Under the pieces are notes generated by a model. That model was not told where the DNA came from, did not search any database, and was given only the letters and a program-made list of their open reading frames with translations. 7,302 nucleotides of DNA from Geobacter sp. (GTDB lineage: Bacteria; Desulfobacterota; Desulfuromonadia; Geobacterales; DSM-12255). The stretch lies in contig VEOV01000218.1 in assembly GCA_012026855.1 (NCBI GenBank), positions 1 through 7,302 of the forward strand, given 5' to 3'. The position numbers and the translations under genes were made by a program. The number at the start of each line of letters is the position of its first letter. Within the stretch, counting starts at the first letter, position 1. Positions 1 through 6,767 of this stretch are shown piece after piece.

Positions 1-1194
1 CTGGGGCCTGATTCTGGGGCTGCCGACGGAGTAGGAAACTGAAACGGATGAACTCAAGGACGGTGCAGCATTAACCGGCCGCCCTTTGAGGAAATCGTTC
101 TGGTTCAGCACGGTCATCCCGCCCCGGTGATGCCTGTTCCGGTACTCTATTCTGTCGGCGTTGACTCGTGTGGTGGCAATGTTAACGCTATGCCGGCCAT
201 AGTGACCATGGCCGTAAAACTTCTCGCCCGGGGCAAGGGGGGTCCAGCCGACATGACTGCCGGTCCGGTACCAGCCGACATACCCCGGTCCCCAGTACAC
301 ATCCCCCCTGACAGGCGGAACCCAGCACCAGCCGAAACTGGCGATTACTGTCCAGCGGCCGTAATGGTATGGCACCCAGCCCCAGCTTTCAGCAGAGATC
401 CAGACGTAGTCGTCGCCGCGCCACCCCCAGTAACCGCTGCGATAGGGTGCCCAGTCGTCACTGAGCAGCACGGTCGGTCGCCAGACCATGCCGTATTCGG
501 GGGCGCTTACCCAGCTGCCGCTGGCTTCAAGCTCTCCCCCGTAGATTGCCAGCTCTTCCGGGAGATAGGAGCCGCTTTTCCCATAAACCGGCATGGCCCG
601 GTCCCGTTCCATGTTCCAGCTCTCCCAGCTGTCAGGAGCGTTGAGGGGGAGCAGTTCGTTGTGCCCCTCTTCCAGGGCGATATGCTCGCCGGCACGTACC
701 CTGGTGCGGCTGCCATTCCCTTCCACATAGGCCGAACCCTTGAAAATGGAGACATCCTCCTGACCGTCCGGCAGCATGTCGAGGCGCAGCCGCGTCCTGG
801 CTGCCGGAAGTACGGTGGTATCATCGGCATCGATCTGCAGTGCGCCGTTGCTGGCGGCTTGCGTTGTTCTTATGTAGAGCCTGCCGCTGGCCAGATTGAG
901 ATGCACGAACTTTTCTTCGTTGGCAATGATGTTCAGCCGGGAACCGCTGTCCAGCCTCACCATACTCCCGTCAGGGAGCTGCAGCTCTGCCCTGGTTCCG
1001 TCAGGACAAAAGACGCTGTCCCCTTCGTCCAGGGGCGTATTGAGCGAGGCAGCCGACCAGTCGCCGGCATCCGGCGTCCGGAACAGAACCTCGCCATCGA
1101 GATATTTCAACCTTGCCGGCTGAATGACTCCGGCGAAAGCATTCTGCCCAACCATGAGCAGCAGGGCTACAGCTATCAGGATAATGCGCTTCAT
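1..1194 (-). CDS. Secreted FecR-domain protein with DUF6600-like Trp/Gly/Tyr-rich region (3' end beyond window)
   Basis: The minus frame is open from ATG at 1194 to the window edge, giving 398 codons with no stop. Residues 1-21 form a Sec signal peptide: MKR, a hydrophobic core, then cleavage after AFA. Residues about 23-170 look like a FecR domain, with the typical strand pattern DGSMVRLDSGSRL at 75-87. Residues about 235-325 hold 13 tryptophans in units such as YWGWRGDDYVW, SWGWVPYHYGRW and VGWTPLAPGE, the pattern of DUF6600, which commonly follows FecR in secreted deltaproteobacterial proteins. No transmembrane anchor is visible after the signal peptide, so the protein is probably periplasmic or surface-exposed. 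Unlike classical FecR, no FecI-type sigma factor is adjacent. Instead a sigma-54-type promoter precedes the gene and a sigma-54 activator is encoded nearby. Its molecular function is unknown. A binding or scaffold role in the envelope is only inferred. The gene is incomplete here, so total length cannot be stated. Confidence 0.88.
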   Translation of the reverse strand, partial: MKRIILIAVALLLMVGQNAFAGVIQPARLKYLDGEVLFRTPDAGDWSAASLNTPLDEGDSVFCPDGTRAELQLPDGSMVRLDSGSRLNIIANEEKFVHLNLASGRLYIRTTQAASNGALQIDADDTTVLPAARTRLRLDMLPDGQEDVSIFKGSAYVEGNGSRTRVRAGEHIALEEGHNELLPLNAPDSWESWNMERDRAMPVYGKSGSYLPEELAIYGGELEASGSWVSAPEYGMVWRPTVLLSDDWAPYRSGYWGWRGDDYVWISAESWGWVPYHYGRWTVIASFGWCWVPPVRGDVYWGPGYVGWYRTGSHVGWTPLAPGEKFYGHGHYGRHSVNIATTRVNADRIEYRNRHHRGGMTVLNQNDFLKGRPVNAAPSLSSSVSVSYSVGSPRIRPQ

Positions 1195-1199
1195 ACCGA

Positions 1200-1206
1200 C
1201 CCCCTT
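1200..1206 (-). promoter_or_regulatory. Ribosome binding site of the FecR/DUF6600 gene
   Basis: On the minus strand AAGGGGG lies 5 nt before the ATG at 1194. Together with the signal peptide that starts at this codon it fixes the start of the gene. Confidence 0.6.
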
Positions 1207-1246
1207 GTCCGAATCCGGGCGATACTGGTTTTTTGACCCTCTTTAT

Positions 1247-1276
1247 ATTGTACTGCGACTAGCGTGCCAGCTACAA
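1247..1276 (-). promoter_or_regulatory. Alternative sigma-70-like promoter overlapping the -24/-12 element
   Basis: On the minus strand TTGTAG (1276-1271) and TACAAT (1252-1247) are separated by 18 bp. The -10 hexamer is good and the -35 is weak. It overlaps the sigma-54 candidate, so the two would be mutually exclusive or alternative ways of expressing the same gene. The sigma-54 reading is preferred because its match is longer and fits the neighbouring regulator. Confidence 0.3.
1254..1269 (-). promoter_or_regulatory. Putative sigma-54 (-24/-12) promoter for the FecR/DUF6600 gene
   Basis: Minus-strand sequence TGGCACGCTAGTCGCA matches the sigma-54 consensus TGGCACG-N4-TTGCW at every defined position but one (TC instead of TT). 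The essential GG and GC pairs are separated by the required 10 bp. Transcription would start near 1243, giving a leader of about 50 nt before the ATG at 1194. The regulator encoded at 2631-3995 is a sigma-54 activator and is the obvious candidate to act here. The match and spacing are read directly from the sequence; activity is inferred. Confidence 0.7.
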
Positions 1277-1301
1277 GCTGCTAATAATATGACTGTTTTT
1301 A

Positions 1302-1315
1302 TGGCCGGACGGCCA
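1302..1315. promoter_or_regulatory. Perfect 14-bp palindrome, candidate activator binding site
   Basis: TGGCCGGACGGCCA is a perfect inverted repeat (6-bp arms, 2-bp centre). Its centre lies about 65 bp upstream of the start predicted for the -24/-12 promoter, and an AT-rich stretch (1281-1302) separates the two. A dimeric NtrC-family activator would be expected to bind such a dyad. The distance is shorter than the 80-150 bp usual for enhancer sites. It is not followed by a T-run on either strand, so it does not read as an intrinsic terminator for the upstream barrel gene. Confidence 0.4.
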
Positions 1316-1390
1316 GCTGTGCACCGCAAATGGGGCAGGGAAAGGAGTATTTGAAGTTTGCTCGAGGGAATGATGCTGCCTTACAAGCTC

Positions 1391-2626
1391 TTAAAACGGA
1401 TAACCGAGGCCGACGAAAACCGCCACCCCTTCGCCGCTCCAGCCGATATCCATCCGGCCGACTATGTTCGGCCTGACGACCGCCCTCAGGCCAAAGCCGG
1501 GGGTAAACCTGAAATCTCCACCGCGAAAGCCTGACCTCGTGCCGCTGACCGCACCGGCATCGAGGAACGGCGCCAGCTCCCAGTCGGCGGTGACGTCAAA
1601 CACCTGCCAGCGGAACAGTCTGATCCGCTCCTCCAGGTTGAAGAGCAGCGCCGAGCTGTCAATGAAGCGGTTGCGGCCGTAGCCTCTGAGGGTTGTCTCC
1701 CCCCCGAGGGTCCCCTGCTCGAAGAAAGGGGCCCGGCTGCCGGCAGTGTGGCTGTAGGAGGCCCGGGCCGCGGTGATGAAGCGTTTCTGCCGATCAGCGG
1801 GGATGATCCCCTTGACTTCAGCTTCATAGCGCTGAAATTCCCGGTCGCTCCCCAGCGCACTGGTGAAGAACTCGGCCGTGCTCCGGGCAAATGCGCCGAC
1901 GGTCGGCATGGTCTGGGAGTCCAGGCTGTTGTAGAACAGGCCGAATTTCTGGCCATGAACCGTGGCGCCGTTAATGCCTGGGGCGGTCTGCTCGTTGAAC
2001 CCGGCAGTGATGGAGGGGAGGGCGTCGAAGGCTCCTGCGGCAATGGTAACGTCCCGCAAACGGTCCCCGGCCAGCAGGAAGATGTCGCCAAAGAGCCGGT
2101 AGGAGGCGGTCATGGTAAAACCGCTCTCCCGGCTGGCAAAGTTGGTTTCAGCCCCCTGCACCGATCCGGGGCCGAGGCCGTAGAACCGGCTGGAACCGTC
2201 GGTAAAGTGGTAGGGAAAGAGGTTCAGTTCCAGCTTCCCGGCCAGCAGGGTGGCATCACGGAGTTTTACCTCGTAGTCATCATTGACTTTGCCGGAGCGG
2301 GAGAGATTGACTTCGATGCTCCGGTCTTTGTGGGGGTAAAAGGCGCCGTAGATGGTGTAGGTGGTGTCGAAGTTGGGGTTGTAGTTGACCTGGGGGGCGA
2401 TCAGGGTGGCGACTTCATCATTGCTGTTGTGTAGCAGAAAGGCCGCCAGCGCCCCGCCGGTGACCCCTTCGTTGGGGCTGGCGGCGATGACCGGCAGCGG
2501 CACGACGACCGTCTTCACCTGCAATGGGCTCTCGCTGGTCACCAAGGGATAGAACAGGTTCTCCCGCGGCACCATGGAGGTGCAGCCGGTGAACAGCAGC
2601 AGAAGCAAGAGGAGGCAGCGCTTCAT
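1391..2626 (-). CDS. POTRA-less Omp85-superfamily (BamA/TamA-like, D15) outer-membrane barrel protein with lipobox
   Basis: This 411-residue protein starts with a lipoprotein-type signal (MKRC, a run of leucines, lipobox LFTGC, predicted lipidated Cys15). Thr16 at the following position argues against inner-membrane retention. From about residue 40 the chain alternates polar and aromatic residues in the manner of beta strands. LRGY at 313-316, preceded by GTLGGETT, matches the conserved loop-6 (V/I/L)RG(F/Y) motif of Omp85 barrels. NLEERIRLF and FLDAGAV at about 330-359 are typical of the following strands. The chain ends in phenylalanine, as is usual for barrels inserted by BAM. There is no room for the POTRA repeats of BamA or TamA, so a role as general insertase is unlikely. 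The start lies 4 nt after the regulator stop, with only a weak Shine-Dalgarno, so translational coupling is probable. Its substrate or transport role is unknown. Confidence 0.82.
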   Translation of the reverse strand: MKRCLLLLLLLFTGCTSMVPRENLFYPLVTSESPLQVKTVVVPLPVIAASPNEGVTGGALAAFLLHNSNDEVATLIAPQVNYNPNFDTTYTIYGAFYPHKDRSIEVNLSRSGKVNDDYEVKLRDATLLAGKLELNLFPYHFTDGSSRFYGLGPGSVQGAETNFASRESGFTMTASYRLFGDIFLLAGDRLRDVTIAAGAFDALPSITAGFNEQTAPGINGATVHGQKFGLFYNSLDSQTMPTVGAFARSTAEFFTSALGSDREFQRYEAEVKGIIPADRQKRFITAARASYSHTAGSRAPFFEQGTLGGETTLRGYGRNRFIDSSALLFNLEERIRLFRWQVFDVTADWELAPFLDAGAVSGTRSGFRGGDFRFTPGFGLRAVVRPNIVGRMDIGWSGEGVAVFVGLGYPF

Positions 2627-2630
2627 CTGG

Positions 2631-3995
<1,365 letters not shown>

Positions 3996-4015
3996 GTTAC
4001 TGCTCCATCTTCCGC

Positions 4016-4121
4016 TTTAATTCAAGCGGCACCTTTGTTGGCTGCGTCATCAGCTCCTCAACGTACTAATGTACGTTTGCGTCGCTTCTTCCTGGCCGCC
4101 TCGGTGTCATCTTGAATTAAA
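4016..4121. repeat. 106-bp inverted-repeat element between kinase and regulator genes
   Basis: The ends are perfect 11-bp inverted repeats: TTTAATTCAAG at 4016-4026 and CTTGAATTAAA at 4111-4121. The similarity runs on inward with an indel to CACC/GGTG. In the middle sits a second dyad, AACGTAC-TAAT-GTACGTT (4060-4077). The right end overlaps the kinase stop codon (4117-4119). No protein-coding pattern is convincing inside it. The architecture suits a non-coding dispersed repeat (REP/MITE-like), or a large RNA hairpin within the kinase-regulator transcript. Copy number elsewhere in the genome cannot be seen from this window. Confidence 0.6.
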
Positions 4122-5541
4122 CGGAACTAGTATTAATTTGTACCGGCATCAACACGGTAAACAGGGTGCCTGTCTCCGGGCTGCTCGCCACGAGAATGTC
4201 GCCGCCATGCTCTTTGATGATTCTCTCGGTAATTGCCAGACCGAGACCGATGCCGGCCTCTTTGGTGGTGAAGTAAGGCTGGAAGATCTTCTCAAGCTCC
4301 TCCTCGGGAATACCCGCCCCCTCATCCTTGAAAGTAAGGCGGAACTGCTCCCCGTCGCAGGAGGCGCCGATGGTGATCTGCCCGCCATCGGGCATGGACT
4401 GGGCCGCATTGGTGATGAAGTTGAACAGGCAGTTGCGGAAAAGTTCCTGGTCGCAGTTCAGCAGCGGGAGGTCAGCGGGGATCTCCATGGCGATGGTGAC
4501 TTTCATCTCCTTGAGCTTGTCCGCCAACACAGTCAGGGCCCGGTCGACAATGGTGCGGTATGGCACCTCGCCCCGCCGCAATTTCAGCGGCCGGCCGTAA
4601 TTCATGAAGTTGAGCACCATGTAGTTTGCCTTGCGCACCTCTTCCTTGATCGTCTCGGCGATGCGGATGATCTCTTCCCGGGATTCTGCCGAAACCCCCT
4701 TGATCTCCCCTTTGAGGTGATCGATGGCAAGACTGATGTAATTGAGAGGATTCCTGATTTCGTGGGCAATACCCGCAGCCAGCTGGCCGACCCGGGAGAG
4801 GTGCTCGGCCTCGTGCAGCCGCTCTTCCAGGTGCTTGCGCTGCCTGAGCTGCTCGACCATTTCATTGAAGCTCTGGGCCAGCTCGCCGATTTCATCGGAG
4901 CTCTCCACCGGCACGGTAACCGACAGATCGCCGTCGGCAACTCTCCGAACCTTGAGCACCAGCCGCTGGATCGGGTGGGTGTAGCGCCGGGCGAGGAAGA
5001 TGATCAGCATGATGCCGAGCCCGAAAATAACACAGGTAGCCATGAGCCTTCGGACAAAGTTGTCGTGCTGAATCTCCCTGATATTGTCCAGCAGCAGGTC
5101 GATCTCCACATAGCCGAGCTGCTCGTCACCGACTATTACCGGCACCACGAGGTTGTAAGGCTTGAGGGATGGTGTTGCCCCGCTGCGCTTGCCAGGAGTG
5201 GCCTTCAACCCCTTTTCCATTTTTTTGATATCGCGTTTTTTGCCGATCATCTCCGGGTCGGATGAATCAATGATCTCCCCTTCCGGATTGATGATATTGA
5301 TCTCGTTGATCCCCTTGCGGCGGGCCTCTTTAAGGTAATCGGCCAGGCGGGACGTCTCCAGTTCCGTTTCAGAGGTAAGATCTTCGACGCTCTTCTGGAG
5401 AACCTCAGAAATGGCGGTAGAACTCTCCTGAATCTCGTTGACCAGTTTTGTCTGGCTCATCTGGTTCATGGTAAAGAGGGTCATCATGGCCAGCAGCAGC
5501 AGCGCCAGCATGATGATGACCAGTTTGGCATTAAGATTCAT
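4117..5541 (-). CDS. Membrane sensor histidine kinase with single-Cache-like periplasmic domain
   Basis: This 474-residue protein begins with a transmembrane helix (about 7-25), followed by a periplasmic region to about 165. That region contains INIINPEGEIIDSS and a later strand-rich LVVPVIVGDEQLGYVEI, as in single-Cache sensors. A second helix spans about 166-184. A HAMP linker follows (185-237), then the H-box AHEIRNPL with phosphoacceptor His260. The ATPase domain shows an N-box at about 374-381, DEGAGIP at 406-412, FQPYFTTK at 420-427 and GIGLGLA at 430-436. No cytoplasmic PAS domain is present. It is first in the operon and probably phosphorylates the NtrC-type regulator downstream. AGAGGA precedes the ATG by 6 nt. 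The last codon and the stop lie in the 106-bp inverted repeat, so the native C-terminus may have been altered by that element. The ligand is unknown. Confidence 0.94.
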   Translation of the reverse strand: MNLNAKLVIIMLALLLLAMMTLFTMNQMSQTKLVNEIQESSTAISEVLQKSVEDLTSETELETSRLADYLKEARRKGINEINIINPEGEIIDSSDPEMIGKKRDIKKMEKGLKATPGKRSGATPSLKPYNLVVPVIVGDEQLGYVEIDLLLDNIREIQHDNFVRRLMATCVIFGLGIMLIIFLARRYTHPIQRLVLKVRRVADGDLSVTVPVESSDEIGELAQSFNEMVEQLRQRKHLEERLHEAEHLSRVGQLAAGIAHEIRNPLNYISLAIDHLKGEIKGVSAESREEIIRIAETIKEEVRKANYMVLNFMNYGRPLKLRRGEVPYRTIVDRALTVLADKLKEMKVTIAMEIPADLPLLNCDQELFRNCLFNFITNAAQSMPDGGQITIGASCDGEQFRLTFKDEGAGIPEEELEKIFQPYFTTKEAGIGLGLAITERIIKEHGGDILVASSPETGTLFTVLMPVQINTSSV

Positions 5542-5560
5542 GGGTTATCCTCTGACTGCA

Positions 5561-5589
5561 GTTATACAACAGCAAACCTGCTGAAACAA
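5561..5589 (-). promoter_or_regulatory. Sigma-70-like promoter of the kinase-regulator-barrel operon
   Basis: On the minus strand TTGTTT (5589-5584) and TATAAC (5566-5561) are separated by exactly 17 bp. The start would be near 5555, about 15 nt before the ATG at 5541, so the leader is short but still contains the ribosome site. No -24/-12 element with correct GG/GC spacing was found here, which suggests that the two-component genes themselves are not sigma-54-driven. Confidence 0.5.
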
Positions 5590-5609
5590 GGCGTATTCAT
5601 GGTTCTAAT
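5581..5609 (+). promoter_or_regulatory. Weak sigma-70-like promoter candidate for hypAB
   Basis: CTGAAA (5581-5586) and TCTAAT (5604-5609) are separated by 17 bp, about 45 nt upstream of hypA. Both hexamers are imperfect. The -35 overlaps that of the divergent kinase promoter, so the two promoters would compete or share regulation. Confidence 0.25.
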
Positions 5610-5642
5610 TTCAGCATCATTCTGCTACCATGACTACCGTTC

Positions 5643-5649
5643 AGAGGAG
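5643..5649 (+). promoter_or_regulatory. Ribosome binding site that sets the hypA start
   Basis: AGAGGAG lies 6 nt before ATG at 5656. It selects this ATG over the in-frame upstream ATG at 5599. The choice agrees with the protein family, whose function requires the N-terminal MHE motif. Confidence 0.75.
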
Positions 5650-5655
5650 CAGGCA

Positions 5656-5988
5656 ATGCACGAACTTTCCATAGCCCAGGGGATCATCGAAGTCTGCGAG
5701 CAGCATGCCGGAGGAAAACGGGTAAAATCCGTCAGTGTGCAGATCGGCGCCCTGTCCGGTGTGGTGCCGGAGGCCCTGGAGTTCTGCTACGAGGCAGCGG
5801 TCAACGGCACTCTCCTTGAGGGGAGCATGCTTGAAATAGAACGGATTGGGGCAACCGCCTTCTGTGAATGCTGCGGCGCCGTTGCCGAGATAGAGCACTT
5901 CACTGACTCCTGCCCTTGCTGCGGCGGGTTCCCCCTGGAGATCAGAAGCGGCGAAGAGATGCGAGTAAAAGAGCTGGAGGTAGATTAA
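5656..5988 (+). CDS. hypA: Hydrogenase maturation nickel metallochaperone HypA
   Basis: HypA delivers nickel, together with the GTPase HypB, to the large subunit of [NiFe]-hydrogenases in the cytoplasm. The 110-residue product is about the normal length (roughly 113-118). It starts with MHELSIAQ, in which the N-terminal amine, His2 and Glu3 form the nickel site. A structural zinc site is given by two CxxC pairs, Cys70/Cys73 and Cys86/Cys89, in the segment from AFCECCG to CPCCGG. The start at 5656 is chosen from the ribosome site and the obligatory MHE. The frame extends upstream to 5599, but the added residues have no family support. hypB follows after 2 nt, so the two form an operon. No hydrogenase structural genes or other hyp genes lie in the window, so the client enzyme must be encoded elsewhere. 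Confidence 0.95.
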   Translation: MHELSIAQGIIEVCEQHAGGKRVKSVSVQIGALSGVVPEALEFCYEAAVNGTLLEGSMLEIERIGATAFCECCGAVAEIEHFTDSCPCCGGFPLEIRSGEEMRVKELEVD

Positions 5989-5990
5989 AC

Positions 5991-6716
5991 ATGTGTATCA
6001 CTTGTGGTTGCGAACCGCACCACCACGACCATCACCACCATGACCATGATCATCATCATGACAGCAGTGCCGGCGGCAGAATAGCCATCGAAACCGACAT
6101 TCTCTCCAAGAATAACCGCCTGGCAGGCGGCAATAGACGGCTCTTCGCAGACAAGGGGATCTTCGCCCTCAACCTGGTCAGTTCTCCCGGCTCGGGCAAG
6201 ACGACCATCCTTGAGCGGACCCTGAGAGACCTGGGGAGCCAGATGCGTACCGCGGTCATTGAGGGGGATCAGCAGACGGACAACGATGCCCAACGCATCG
6301 CGGCCACCGGAGTGGCGGTGAAGCAGATCAACACCGGCGCCGGCTGCCATCTGGACGCCCACATGGTGGGTCATGCCCTGGAGGAGCTGCCGGTTGACGA
6401 CCTGGACATCCTCTTCATCGAGAATGTGGGCAACCTGGTCTGCCCGGCGGCCTTTGCCCTGGGGGAAGCCCACAAGGTGGCGGTGCTGTCAGTGACCGAG
6501 GGGGAGGACAAGCCGCTCAAATACCCGCAGATGTTCCATGCCGCCAGCGTCATGCTGCTCAACAAGATTGACCTGCTCCCCTACCTGGATTTTGATGTGG
6601 AAAAATGCCTGGAGATGGCGCGCCGGGTCAGCCCCGGCATCAGGATCTTCCAGCTCTCCGCCCGGACCGGGGAGGGGATGGCTGACTGGTATGAATGGCT
6701 GAAACAGAAAAAGTAG
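5991..6716 (+). CDS. hypB: Hydrogenase nickel-incorporation GTPase HypB
   Basis: HypB is a SIMIBI-class GTPase that drives nickel transfer to HypA and then to [NiFe]-hydrogenase. The 241-residue protein begins MCITCGC, the CxxCGC high-affinity nickel motif (Cys2, Cys5, Cys7). It continues into a stretch with 11 His in residues 10-23, a likely nickel-storage tail. The GTPase domain shows the P-loop SSPGSGKT at 64-71, EGDQQTDND at 91-99, the metal-binding GCH at 118-120, ENVGNLVCP at 144-152 with metal-ligand Cys151, and guanine-specificity NKID at 191-194. The start at 5991 is supported by the N-terminal metal motif. The frame is open further upstream to an ATG at 5916, but that would overlap hypA and add unrelated residues. 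GGAGG lies about 10 nt before the start. A hairpin follows the stop. Confidence 0.96.
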   Translation: MCITCGCEPHHHDHHHHDHDHHHDSSAGGRIAIETDILSKNNRLAGGNRRLFADKGIFALNLVSSPGSGKTTILERTLRDLGSQMRTAVIEGDQQTDNDAQRIAATGVAVKQINTGAGCHLDAHMVGHALEELPVDDLDILFIENVGNLVCPAAFALGEAHKVAVLSVTEGEDKPLKYPQMFHAASVMLLNKIDLLPYLDFDVEKCLEMARRVSPGIRIFQLSARTGEGMADWYEWLKQKK

Positions 6717-6722
6717 CTGCCC

Positions 6723-6757
6723 GCCGGCCGGAGCGGAGAAGAGCCTCTCCGGCCGGC
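6723..6757. terminator. GC-rich hairpin between convergent hypB and galT
   Basis: GCCGGCCGGAG (6723-6733) and CTCCGGCCGGC (6747-6757) form a perfect 11-bp stem with a 13-nt loop. It begins 6 nt after the hypB stop and lies 10 nt beyond the galT stop. No T-run directly follows in the hypB direction. In the galT direction a T5 run appears only about 10 nt further on, inside the end of hypB. A shared terminator or mRNA 3'-end stabiliser is likely, but it is not a textbook intrinsic terminator. Confidence 0.5.
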
Positions 6758-6767
6758 TCCTCCCTAA

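Noticed and set aside
127..1236. A 369-codon open frame on the plus strand
   Set aside because: It is antisense to the FecR/DUF6600 gene, whose minus-strand frame has a ribosome site, a signal peptide and clear family motifs. The plus-strand product is Pro/Ala/Val-rich without recognisable motifs, as expected for a GC-rich shadow frame.
1302..1315. Intrinsic terminator of the barrel gene
   Set aside because: The hairpin has short arms and is followed on the minus strand by A-rich rather than T-rich sequence, so it fits a protein-binding dyad better.
1748..2434. A 228-codon open frame on the plus strand
   Set aside because: It is antisense to the Omp85-like gene and its Gly/Val-rich product is typical of a shadow of that reading frame.
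4069..5265. A 398-codon open frame on the plus strand
   Set aside because: It is antisense to the histidine kinase, whose H, N, G1, F and G2 boxes are all intact. No promoter, ribosome site or family motif supports the plus-strand reading.
5595..5620. Sigma-54 promoter for hypAB
   Set aside because: A TGG...GC pattern is present but the gap between GG and GC is 11 bp instead of 10, which sigma-54 does not tolerate well.
5599..5655. Upstream in-frame start for hypA
   Set aside because: It would bury the MHE nickel motif 19 residues inside the protein, and the good ribosome site lies before the ATG at 5656.
6018..6062. CAC/CAT-rich low-complexity DNA as a repeat or CRISPR-like array
   Set aside because: It is simply the coding sequence of the histidine-rich tail of HypB, with no regular spacer structure.
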